Below are positions 49,101-61,497 of a DNA stretch of 64,000 nt, one piece after another. Origin of the DNA: Bugula neritina. Its lineage: Eukaryota > Bryozoa > Gymnolaemata > Cheilostomatida > Bugulidae. The notes beneath the pieces are model-generated. The model was not told the origin of the DNA and ran no database searches. It saw only the letters and a program-made list of their open reading frames with translations. The stretch is taken from assembly GCA_964035545.1 (NCBI GenBank), contig OZ037765.1:26920504-26984503 (forward strand). Direction: 5' to 3'. Positions within the stretch are counted from its first letter, which is position 1. The number at the start of each line of letters is the position of its first letter. The position numbers and the translations under genes were made by a program.

Positions 49101-51104
49101 AAGACTTTACCTCAAAAATTGAGGCACTTAATTTTTTTAAATCAAGTAAATGGCTAAAAATAATTTAATCAGTAGTTTAGGTTTACGTTATAAACACGAA
49201 TTTGATTTCCTACGCAGAAATTAATGTCTATCAAAGATACCAGCAAATAATAGTATAATTAATCATCAGCACTTTCCTAGTCCCATGCCAACACAACCCT
49301 GCTGTGTGCACACCTAGCACATTGTGTGCGCACAAAAAATTAAAAAAAGATGACGACTAGCCAACTGTTGTTTATTTGTCATCAAAGTGCTAAGCTGGTG
49401 ATCAATAATTGATGGAAGAGATGGTTAGGTGTATAATGCAGACTGGAAGATATGGCTAGGTGTATACTGACTCGACTATAAAATAAATATCTATCTATCC
49501 AAGACCTGCAGCACTGGAATCAGTAGAAAGTTTTAGCTATGTAAATTATTAGAGTTTACACACAGCTATTGGACTTGAACAGTTCCTGAATTCAAAAAAT
49601 ATTTAAATAAAAGCTGAAGGCAAAGGCTAATATGAGCCTCCATTACACTTACAGACACGATGTCAGCAACACATTTTGTGGTATTTCCAGCGTCATCTTT
49701 CACAGTGAGGGGCCGACCTTCCCTGATACGTTCCAACGCAGCGGAACAGTCCATCTAATACATAAACAAAGCACAGTGTTGGTAGACAGAATTTCTATTT
49801 ATATATACAAATCAATAATTAATATTCCTTCAGTGGGTTTAACTCATGTCACACCTAATTATAAAATATCTACTGAACTTGATAAGTGCTCGACTCCTTT
49901 GCTTTTAATTGTACTGCCAGGTTACACCTTTGTATAGTTCAAGGTTGAACTATAGTCTATTCTATAAATAATGTTAAAATATACAGCCTCAGCCCCTGAA
50001 ATGACTTGCATAGAAAATTGATAAAAATTATTGGGCAAGTCATATCGACTGATTCAAGTCCGAAATAATTAAAAAGAGTTAAACAATATTTGATAGAGTC
50101 CAAAATGGCTAAATTCAAAAGTAGTTTTAAAAAAGGCTTCATACTACATATATTTAGAGCCTACAATGCAGGTTGAAAAATGAAGCAAATAGTTAATCGG
50201 TCATTAGTAAACAAAATGTGCTGCAAAAGTGAAGGTTTCACGATGGCATAATGCTGAATAACAAGCATGCAGCAAATACCTAATACATAGTACATCAAAC
50301 ACAACTTTGGCTGCAACGGGTCTTCACATTTGATGGTGTTAAATTGACAGATTAAGATTATTTGGTCAAAACTTGTAGTCACTTGATGTGGGAATAACTC
50401 CCAAACTTTAAATTCAGAATCCAAATGACAAATAGACCAGCAACATAAATTGAACATTTTCCCTTTTCACTACCAAACCGAATCTAATGGTGTAGCTAAC
50501 AGAGTGACTTTATACAATGCTACATCATTTCGTATCACCATCAAATAGAAAAAAAAATGCGTAGGAAGAAATAATAAGGAATAATAATAAGGATGTAATA
50601 AGGAAGAAATTTCCTTAACTGCTTTACTGCAGTTTATATATAACTAATACTAAACACACTGCATGGGTATGAGAATCATACTTATGCCAACCTGACAGAA
50701 GAAAAACAACGTGAGTAAACTATCTTCTACATTGGAACAATATTTTGCCAAGATAAAATCAGCTACTTCAGTTGTATGGCAAAAATATTTTACTCAATTT
50801 CCTTGTTATTTTTAGAAATTGTATTTATACGTTAATATTCAGTTATTTAGGATGACACTAATTGCATACATCTAACAATTATGCTGAGGGAAAAGTGAAT
50901 ACCTTTAATGAGATAAACTTAACTGAAAATGTATACTTGTGTAAAAAGAGGACAACTCAAGTATATGCACACCGTACCTTGTAGGCTTTCATGAAGTCTT
51001 CAACAGTGTTATACATTCCATGAACTAGCTTGAAGGCAGACTTGTACTGTGTCAGTAGGGTAGCGCAGGATTTCTGATAGCTATTAGCGAAACCAGCAGA
51101 ATAA

Positions 51105-51170
<66 letters not shown>

Positions 51171-52468
51171 TGTATTATATAGCCTAAGATCTTAGTAATG
51201 AGAACTAAAATATAGTCAAACCTTGAAACTAGAATTAATGTAACAGTCTAATACATCAACAAGGCACATAATAGATAAAAAAATATATAAATAATCATAT
51301 AATTTCATCTGTAAGTACAACAAACACCCTTTGAAAAACTACCTATTTTTAGCATGAAGATATGGAGATCTATTTTATGTTGTTTTAAAATTTGTAAGTA
51401 GAAGAATTAATGCAATCTAATTCAACTTCTGTGTCAAAAATAGTAACATTTAGCTACTTCAACCACCACAATCTGGTGTATGCAAACATATAGATTTACA
51501 GGCCTTTGGATTTCACACTTGAAAACATAATATATTTTATCTATAAAATAAAATACTAACTCTTTTGCATTAACGGCATCTTTTATATATGCCTTCTCTA
51601 GACACTGTAGAGTGTTAATTACTGCGTAAAGGTCAGCCATTGTGTCATATCTACAAATATAAAACCAAAGGCATAGTGATTACCTTTTCATATTTGAACG
51701 GTTAGTCAAAATATCTGCAGTTAGGCCACAAAATATCTGCAGCTAGGCCACATAATATCTGCAGCTAGGCCACATAATATCTGCAGCTAGGCCACATAAT
51801 ATCTGCAGCTAGGCCACATAATATCTGCAGCTAGGCCACATAATATCTGCAGCTAGGCCACATAATATCTGCAGCTAGGCCACATAATATCTGCAGTTAG
51901 GCCACATAATATCTGCAGCTAGGCTACATAATATATCTGTACATATCATAGAAACAAGAAATATCCTTACTTTTCTCTTTCTCTAATATTCTTATACAGC
52001 TTCACCTCTTCATACAACTCTGGGCGATTTGCACCTGCTGAAAACAATATTACTTACTTACAGGATTTTAGAATTTAAATTATCAACACAAATTATATAG
52101 GCATTATCATTATCATTGTAGTAGTAGCACCTTTACCGACAAAATTATTTCAAGTACTAACAAAACTAGGAGTATCAACAAGTAATTGCTGCTGTAATAA
52201 CTGTAAACAGTGACAACAAACGGCTAAAGAAAAAAGAGCTTTTAAAAAAACATAATATAAAATGACAGCCAGTTGGTTTCTGATGATAACACAACTGTGT
52301 TAAGTGTTGGTCTTCATCTCCTAAACTTTAGACACTTATTGAAACCTTTTAAAATATACACCAGCATCTATGAATATTCAAAGTACAAAAACACAAAAAC
52401 TATCACATACATATAACCTACACCACTAGGAAGTACTACTTAGTAAATACTACTTTACCTGTAGCCAT
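46196..52468 (-). CDS. VPS28: VPS28, ESCRT-I subunit
   Basis: VPS28 binds TSG101/VPS23 in ESCRT-I, and its C-terminal four-helix domain contacts ESCRT-II; it sorts ubiquitinated cargo into multivesicular bodies. The exons, read downward, are 52468-52459, 52037-51971, 51650-51561, 51080-50978, 49754-49653, 48398-48345, 47577-47486 and 46316-46196. They give 212 residues (human 221). Conserved strings are [67 protein letters not shown] and ASDELDD. Intron 7 must start with GC: the exon ends TG and GCAAGT follows, since any GT option breaks the frame. Exon 1 is only ten coding bases. Exon 2 has a tandem CAGCAG acceptor that can add or drop one residue. Confidence 0.95.
51117..51169. repeat. (TA)n microsatellite
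   Basis: Over 50 bases of perfect AT dinucleotides in VPS28 intron 3, just past the exon-4 acceptor region. Confidence 0.95.
51709..51932. repeat. 22-bp minisatellite, about ten units
   Basis: The unit AATATCTGCAGCTAGGCCAC plus two bases is repeated about ten times in direct order with very few changes (GCAGTTAGG at each end, AAAATATC in the first unit). It lies in VPS28 intron 2. The high identity suggests recent expansion. Confidence 0.95.
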
Positions 52469-55356
52469 TGAGTTTCTGGTATCTGCCTAGTATTGGTAAT
52501 TCAGCAATAGATTCTCTACAACTATACACACTTACTGGTTTATTACTGTACTACCACTAATTAGAAGTAACTTTTACTATTTTCCATAAATTAGACAATC
52601 ATTTAAAAATACTTAATAGGTGTGCTAAGAAAAAAGCAGCAGTAAAATGTAATAAAACTATATCATTAGAAATGGGATGTATATTTGTTAACATGATTAG
52701 TAAATACTTTGACAGGCAAAGTCTAGCAATTACAAATACAATATAAGCCAACATAAATTAGTAATCATAATATAAAATAGGGCATAAATTCTATAATAGA
52801 TCAAATAAACTTTGAAACCAACTGCAATTCAATAACTTATATAACATATTCATATCTATCAATGCATTTAAAAAGTATAATTATCATTATCAAAATTACT
52901 AAAACAAAAATTGTTCAAGTATGTAAAATAAAGTTGCTAATTAGTATTAACAAATATATTGAATATATTTTGTTTATCAAAAAAAATAATTACGGCTACA
53001 CTAAAATATAGATAGGATAAACATAAGCTTACATTAAATACTAAGTAATAAGGATGTATATTAACATGTAATACTGGTAAATATATCGTCATAGAAGCAA
53101 ATAGACTTGTGGTTCAGAAGTTAATAAGTACCAACATTTATATAAATATTTATTTTACAGTATTAACTGCAGCTTTCCAAGTGATTTAACATTTACAATG
53201 TGATTGCCACTATTTCGTATTGATTTATATTATTTTTCATAGGTAGAGAACCAAATAACAATTAAGAAGCATAAACTCTAAGTGATATAATAACAGTGAC
53301 AAATATGAAAAATCTGATCAATTTAAGAGAATAGCACAATGCAAACAAATTTAAATAAGCGATTAGACACATAATCAACTTTGTAGTAGCTTTTTATCTA
53401 ATCTATACTCGATTAGAAAGCAGATTAACTTGTAATGTGTTTCATTTTAAAAACAGTGTAACTTGCCTAATAGTCTAGTAACCAGTAACTATACAGGAAT
53501 AGGTGTACATCTACCACCAATAGCAAATTATAGTAGCAGAGGTAAGCATAGTAGTAATAATAGTGCTGTGAACATTAGTAGTAACAAGTGCTTCAATTTC
53601 AAACTTTATGCCTTAACATATATAATGTTCACAAGTTAGTGATTTATACTTAAACTGATAGTGATACCCACTTTCACAATTACAATGACACATTTACCAT
53701 ACTGATAACTGATATGTTTACAGTGTTACTGATTGTAATATTGATACACTTACTGTATGAATAAGATATATTTATCAAAAGATTAAGTATTAATATTGGT
53801 ATTAGTATTACTACTAGCAATAGTGATCAATCATAAACACTAAGCTTTGGCTATACTTGGTTTTATAGTAAATATGATACACATCTAATGAACTTATTAC
53901 ATTTACTACAAGTATCACTTATAAGTATAACTTTCACTTTAAATGAAAGTATAAGCTTGATTATCATTATGATTATCACTACGATTATAATAGTTATACT
54001 AGTACTAGTATACTAAGTTATACTAAGTAATAGTTATATTAGTATTTAGTACTATTACTTATAGTCTTCTATGAAAAGAGGACTGTAAGTAATAGTACTA
54101 CTACTAGTATAACAATAAGGTTAAGTATTAGTATAACTCTACAAGTTGAGGTATCATTAAGATTATGATTATAACTATTGAATCTTAGTCTTAGGCTTAG
54201 TATAACTACAAAATTTAGATTTTAGATTAAGTATAAGTATAACTAATATTAATACTATGAGTCTATGACATTGATTATGGCTATGACTATGACTAAGAGA
54301 TTAAGTGTGACTACTAAATTTAATAATAATTTAAATTACCATTATGATTATCATTATCACATACTCATAATTTATTATACTGATGCAGTTGTTTTTACTC
54401 TTAGTCTTAGGCTTAGTATAACTACAAAATTTAGATTTTAGATTAAGTATAAGTATAACTAATATTAATACTATTAGTATTACTATTAGTATTAGTATTA
54501 CATTTAGTTTTACTTTTAGTTTTACTTTTATAATTAGATTTACTTTTAGTGAGCTCACTTGGACTTTCACTTTGACTTACTCTTATGAATAATAATATAA
54601 ATATGATTATTGTTCTGGTAATAATACAGGTAAATATTGATTAAAACTAAGGTCCAAGAGTAATTCACTAAGACTAAGAGTAATAGTCAGAGTATTCATA
54701 ATGTTGACTGATGCAAATATCATTAGCATTACTCATACTCATAGTCATGGTCATGAACACTGAAAATAATTTTATTTCAAGGAACATAGATCAAGATTGC
54801 CTCAGTTCTACAAACGCTACGAGATTTTCAGTACCGTCACATTTCAACATTAAAAAGCTAATTTACTATTAACTATGCATATCGACCTTGAAATAAAGTC
54901 CGATAAACAAACTCACAACTATTATCGTCATAACAGAGAAATAACTAATAAATTGGGGTAGCACAAACAGGTTATATTGATGTGTTGACCAATCTTTCAT
55001 TATCAATTATTGTTCTTTTTTTGTGAGATCATTGGTGAAGATGCGCTCTTTGTTGTCGTGTTGCCATGTACTAAATTATAAGTGCCATTAGCATCTTATT
55101 TCTTAGAATAATTGTTAGTTTTTGGAAACTAATACTAGTCGCCTTTTTTGTGCAAAACAATTTTTGTTGAACTACCAGGTATAACTCTTATACATACTCA
55201 TAGTTTGTTGTGCTACAATCATAGAAATCTATCAACAACCTTGAGACTTGCTCAAGAGACATGACTGTCAGTGGTACTGTTGCCATTGGTGTTACTCTTA
55301 TAATCAGTGAGTGCTAAATATTTGTGTGCCTGTATTTATTCTCAAAATTTTAGATT
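52469..55356. other. Long gap between divergent VPS28 and SPEF1
   Basis: 2.9 kb of very AT-rich DNA. The two genes point away from it, so their promoters should lie at its ends. The centre is low-complexity sequence, listed separately. I found no ORF with recognisable domains and no RNA gene. Confidence 0.6.
53780..54760. repeat. Degenerate simple-sequence field (TAGTATTAGTATTACT / TTTAGTTTTAC words)
   Basis: Nearly 1 kb made of TTAGTAT, ACTAGTAT, GATTATCATTATC and TTTACTTTTAG words. It contains a nearly exact 76-bp direct duplication at 54183-54258 and 54399-54474. The same word family occurs inside the transposon and in the C1orf74-like intron. Confidence 0.7.
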
Positions 55357-57403
55357 ATGTCTAAGCCACCACAAACTACTTCAACTTCTTTTGCTGATGA
55401 AATAGACGATGCTGTTCTGCAAGAGTTATACTCATGGGTTGATCAAATTCCACTCTCTAGACCAAAGAAAAATCTTACTCGAGATTTTTCTGATGGGGGC
55501 AAGTTTATCAGTATATAGCATCTAATTTAAATTTATTGCTTTGAAAAAATACCAAATATCAGTTCTTTAATAAGTCATATTCAAACTACTAAATTAAATT
55601 GATTGCCTAATATGTCCTCCGTTCATAGACATTACTCTGGTAATCTTATGCAATCTTGTAACATGCTAGTTGCTAAAGTTTTATTAATTTACAGTTTTAG
55701 TAGCTGAGACTATTTCACATTATTTCCCAAAGCTTGTAGAGCTTCACAATTATCCCCCAGCTACTGGAACTAAGCTCAAAATGGAAAACTGGAATGTACT
55801 CAACAGGTTAGTTTAATATTACTTGAGTTGTTTAATTAAAGATATAGAAATGCTACAGATTATTAATTAAAAATATTTATTCTAAAATGCTGGATTCTTA
55901 TAAAATTGTAATCTTATTAATATAACTTGGTATTATGTCCTACATTTAAAAAAAACTTAGCTTAGAATCAATTACCCATTTTATTGAAAATCTTGCCTTG
56001 CTATGTATTTTTTTTATTTATTTTAAGAACTTTTCACCCATTGTAGGAAAGTGTTTAAAAAGTTGCATTTTGAGTTGGCTGAAGATGTCATTAAGCAGGT
56101 TGTGAACGCCAAACCATTTGTCATAGAGAGGGTTTTACTTATGCTGAGGACTAAGATCGATACTATTGTCTGGGAAAAGCATAAGCAGCAAAATGAACAG
56201 CCAGAAGCTGATCAATATAAGCAAGGTAACTCTTCTTTCTCAATACATTTATTAATATAATATAGTCGCACTCTAAATTAGGCTGGAAATTTACCGTAAC
56301 TATTATTCACATTGTGAAAACATGCGGTATTGTAATTCCTCAGTAGCCCCTATGACATGTTGGCTTGAAAGTTGGAGAATTTTGGGTTTAATTCCTTGTA
56401 GGTGCTGCTATCTGATTCTATGTAAAAATTTGGTATCATTAGTATACAGCTTACAGAACACTCAAATATTTATTTTTAAACCTGATAACTTTATATACTG
56501 TGTTTCCAGACCCCACTCCTAGAGCTACAGGGGGGAAGAAAACATCAACAGTGTCCCCAGCTGTCAGGTAACTGAATTCTCAAATTTTGCTTCTATTAAA
56601 TACAAATTTATATAAAATTTCTTTAATTTTCTTTTGAATTTTTAAGTAAATTTAGTTTCGTTGAACTAATCTTGCAATAAGCTTTTAAACTGAGAGTATC
56701 TTTAACATTTCTGTTAAATTAAATTACTTATTATTGACTACCGGTTGTCTTAGAGCTGGGGGTGGAGTACAGAAACCCCCATTCTCAGATGTCTCCTCAA
56801 GAAATGCAGGTGATGGTATAGTCCCTCCTGATTTTGTGCCTCGTGTGCAGTTGGAAGAAAAAGTCCAAGAATGTCTTTCTAAAGAGGAGACAATTCAGGT
56901 GGGTGATGCTAAACATGTAATTGGTTGACTGATTGACTAAGTTATTGATTGATTGATTGATTAGTTGATTGATTGATTGATTATTCTCAGTGCCAAATAT
57001 TTGTCCAATGTGAAGGCTTTGCCTCCATTTGACAGAATTACTGGAAAGTGAGAAATAAAGAGTTTGAGTTTTAAAGATGTGTCTGTAGAATTAGCATAAT
57101 AGAGATGAGTTGGAGTTGTTATTCCTTGAATATAAAAAGTATTTAGGTGCATAAAAAGCACTCGGTAACTGCAACATTTGTTCAATCTGCTTTGTGAGTA
57201 AAATGTAGATGGTAGGCTCCATTTAGCTATTTTTTAATATATATATTCCCAAAAAAATAATCCTAATTAGCAAGTACATATTTAGTTATATGAACATTAT
57301 ATCAATTTAGTTATAGTAAAATATAATAGTGCCTAAATTTATAGCAAGTTATAGCCTAATATTTCTAAATAAAATGTTTCTTATATAGCTGACAGTAAGC
57401 ATA

Positions 57404-57437
<34 letters not shown>

Positions 57438-57573
57438 AAAGTTGTGTGTAAACTTAATACAGATATTAGAAGCCAAGGTGCGAAGGTTGGAGCATCTTCT
57501 ACATCTGAAAGACATCAGAATAAATGATCTACAAATAAGAGTAGATGGTATACGGCCTACTGGTCACCGTTAG
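55357..57573 (+). CDS. SPEF1: SPEF1/CLAMP, microtubule-bundling calponin-homology protein
   Basis: SPEF1 binds and bundles microtubules and is found in the central apparatus of motile cilia and in planar-polarised epithelia. The exons are 55357-55498, 55695-55806, 56047-56225, 56510-56567, 56754-56898 and 57463-57573, giving 248 residues (human about 236). The N-terminal CH domain shows LQELYSWVDQIPLSRPKKNLTRDFSDGV, AETISHYFPKLVELHNYPPA, WNVLNRKVFKKL and VIERVLLMLR in pieces across exons 1-3. The C-terminal coiled coil (LEAKVRRLEHLLHLKDIRIN) matches the family's dimerisation segment. Intron 1 starts with GC: the exon ends GATGGGG and GCAAGT follows, and only this gives the conserved DGVLVAE. 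The linker (exons 4-5) is poorly conserved. Confidence 0.94.
56926..56984. repeat. (TTGA)n microsatellite
   Basis: About 59 bases of slightly interrupted GATT units just inside SPEF1 intron 5. Confidence 0.9.
57405..57437. repeat. (TCTG)n microsatellite
   Basis: About eight TGTC units, 25 bases before the acceptor of the last SPEF1 exon. It contributes to the pyrimidine-rich context. Confidence 0.9.
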
Positions 57574-58750
57574 ATGATGAGTTCCATCCTCTAACTGAAG
57601 GTTATACGGCAGTCAAATCAAGCAGCTCTTAGCAATCCTAATGTTAGTATAAGTCTTACAACTAACTGTTTGGCTACACTGCAACAGCGCTAATTATTGT
57701 TCTGATTTTAATTGCAAGAAGTTCTTTTATTGGTAGTGATTTGTTTGTGAATTCATCAATGCTCAACTTGAAAAAAATTATCAAAAATTATAGATGTTTT
57801 TGTTTTTTGCCAACACTTTTCAAACTAAATTTTTGAAATTTATGATGTAAAATGTTAATCTCGGTATATTTTGGTAAATCAGATATTTGGTATTGTTGAG
57901 AAATGAAGTAATATCTACCAATAGCATTTTAACCAACTGCTATTTACTGCAAAGTATAACATGGAGCTAGATATGATATTTTTGCTTTTACCATTTAGTA
58001 TTGCTATACTTATACTCATTCCTTACAGCTGATGCATATTGTACATGCTAGTTGTTCTTTACTTATATATATTACCATAGTTTATGTTATATTGCAATGA
58101 AAACTGCAACAGTCACTATTCGTTAATAGCTCTAGGGTTTGTCTTAGAATGGTGTTATTATAACAATCAAGTAACATAATATTGTAGAAGTTACAACCCT
58201 GGAAGCAGTATTTCATCGAAGTAATGTAATAATGTTCATATTTTTATTGGGTGCAATATTTTAGGCAACAGCTTGTGGTTTTTATATTTTGCTATCACTA
58301 GTCAAGTTTCTTTATTTAAATTAAGTCACCTAATATGTTTATAAATTTAAAAATACCACTACAATCCATGATTTTTATTTGATTTCTTTCATAAAAAAAT
58401 TATTCAAACAATTTTTTTCTGATTTTGGGTAAATAAATTATTTCAAATCCAAACAAAAACGATGTGTATAGCCTATAAACCCAACACTGTGGTAGAGCTA
58501 ATATCGTAGGTTTAGGTAGTGAAATTTATATATATATGTATACGTATAATAAAATAGATTTACAAAATAAAATAAAATAGAAAATAAAATATTTGAAAAG
58601 AACCTCACTTACTTTGATATTTAAAGAGAAATTTCTATGCTTGTACACATAAAAATACTGCTTAAATGAAAATTGAGCATAGTACATCTATGTAACTTTC
58701 TTACATCTCTAAAAATTATACTAGAATGAACCAACATAATAAAAGTTTCA
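57574..58750. other. Gap between convergent SPEF1 and WD40 genes
   Basis: 1.2 kb of AT-rich sequence holding both 3' ends. No ORF, RNA gene or repeat family is recognised apart from short A/T runs. Confidence 0.6.
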
Positions 58751-61463
58751 TTAACTCAATTTTGTGGACACCATCGTATTGCTTCGTGAATTTATTGATG
58801 GCAGACGAGGTTTTGGCCTTTTGTTGACCTTTTTCCTAGACTCGGTGTCATCTTCAATAATGATTGACAAGTCCATAGTCCTTAGCGTGGCTTCATCCAG
58901 ACTGGAAGAGGTGTAGCCACGTTGAATCATTCGTTGAGTGACTGGAAGATGTTTAGGAAGCACATTGTTATTCATCTCTTGAGTAGCCAACACTTGGAAT
59001 GGGCAGCAAAGCACTCCAAATCTGTTTGTTAGATCTTTGTCTACGTTGCCAAAATTTCCTCTGCGTTGTTGGCGACTTATTCTTGACCGCAACAACTCAT
59101 TTTCAGCTTTTACACCCAGGCTGGTCTGAAATTAAATAAATACTAAATATACAAGTAATTGAAGTATTTTTTTATACTATTTGTTACTTTGGTGAAATAC
59201 CCTACTGTGAGAATATAACTCCAATAAATTTTTAAAATTAGTCTATCAATGAAGTTACTGCACAGAAATTCAACCTGAAGTATTACAATATTGTCAGTTA
59301 AAATATCAAAAGTTACTCATATCATATTTTAAACTTTTTATGGGTAAATAAAAGCTGTGTTCTAAATTGCACAAGATAGGATATTTGCAAAACATTTGCA
59401 GCCATGCCTATTTTTAATTGGTACAACTGAGTGTCATCCGAAATACTTCTCTTCTTTCATATTTACAATTTGTGTGTAAAAGATCATTTCATATACCTTT
59501 GGCGTCTGCAGAGCCATGTTATGGAATGTTCTAGCTCGTTCTTTGATTTGTAAGTCAGACTCCAGCCATGTGCTCTTTATTGACTCTATCTCACTCAGCG
59601 TAGCTGCTCTGCTAGCTAGTTGTCTCTTACAGACTGGGACTTGAGCAACCTAAGTTAAACATATACAGTAAATAAAGATGACGAAGAAGTTAAAGTTCTC
59701 ACATTAGAAGCTTGAAAAAATACATGCGTGGGAGTAGCTATTTGCTAAAAAAATGCATACCTATTATTGGTGTATATTTAGCACATTTTCATGAACAGAG
59801 ATACTATTATTTGGATTTTACAGTATATTATTTGATACTACTATGGCTGCATAATATGTTATTAGGAGCCTTAAATTTTACATTGAGAGTAGTAAAGTTA
59901 TTAGAATGAAAAATAATGTGCAGATTAAAAGATTGACAACATATGCCTATGCAATGTTTGTATCTTATTTTCTAATCTGCCTTGAAGTATTCATCTCACA
60001 TATACTTACAGGTTATTTAATATTTTCAACAAAATGAATATGCAAATAACTTCATCAAAGTTAATTGATGCTTGCTAGTTAGAACAAAAACTGCAATCTT
60101 TCTTCTAATTTAACTCAGAATATATAAAAAAATTATTTCAATAATAAATTACTCCAAGAAGAAGTTTGCTAATTATAAATTGTAGCTATAAATAACTCAA
60201 TCCCTTTTATGCAAAATTTAGAAAACAATTAACATGTTGAATACTGGGAGGCACTAACATTATTATTCTGCTTATAATTATTTTTTTTGACATTTCCTTT
60301 GATACCGGATCTTCGTAGTTTAAATTAAGATTTTACAACATGTAATAAATAATGTTTTATTATTAGACTTTAATAAGCCACACCTCCTTTGTTGGGTGCT
60401 GATCAATCTCCGGCAGAATGGAGCCATCCCCACTTTCAAAAACATCGTCCTCTCCTTCAACTTCTGAACTTTCAGTTTTCTCTTCCTCACCCACTTTCTT
60501 CTCAACACTATTTTCCAATTCTTTCAGCAAATATTCCTCAGAAAATGGGTTGAGAGGGTGAATCCAGGTGTTTTCATCAGCCAAGTTCCATTCTAGTTTC
60601 TAAATCATTCAACACAATATAATGCATATATAATGCAGCATATATCATAGCATATATATGAAAATATAACACTCGCTGCAACAGTGAAGCAGGCAGGGAT
60701 ATGTGAACTTAAGACTACCTCAGAAAATAAATTATATATCCTATGAGAATCCTTAATAGAAAAGGTTTTTTAATCGGGCTAAGGACTTATTTTCTACTAT
60801 GTAAAGTATCAATTATGACTGAATGCCTTTCCTAGCACCACCAATGGTCTTGACTCGGGCTTGACCCACTGACTTTAGGTTTACTGGTCCAGTGTTCTAA
60901 CCACTAGACCATGAAAGGCAATCTCAAAAAATACTTTGTAGTAAATATCAAGACTCCTCCAAAATTTTCCAAACTAATACATAACTAGCTTAAGTGTAAG
61001 CATGAGTCAGGGGCTACATAATATACAATTAGCAATGTGAATAGCATGTTGAAATTAAATAAAAGAACATTATATTAATCAAAGAGATGCCATAATAATG
61101 TAACATTATAATGCTTGTTAAGAGTTTTTGACTTACTTGACCAAATGTTCCAATAAACTTTCCATCACTACTCCAGAGTCTTGCCATTCTATCGGATGAC
61201 GCTGACAGAATGAAGTCACCATCTTTATGCTCGATGTATTCCACACTAACAACAGCCTGCTCATGGCCTCTCCACAAATAGCGTATTGGAGGTCTCGATT
61301 TCTCTACCTTTAAAACCCAATTTGTTAAAATTACCTTCTCAAAACCGTATATTTCTACACATCATTAAAGTATTATTTTTATTTTTATTTATTTTATGGT
61401 TCTTGACTGCTATTATAGTTGAGCTGTAGTGTGAACATTGTGTAGAGACATGCTCAACTGTAG

Positions 61464-61497
<34 letters not shown>

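Noticed and set aside
49632-49937. Plus-strand 101-residue frame over a VPS28 exon
   Set aside because: It is antisense to the well-supported VPS28 exon 5 and has no domain.
51709-51932. CRISPR-like array
   Set aside because: The units are directly adjacent with no unique spacers, and the locus is an animal intron. It is a minisatellite.
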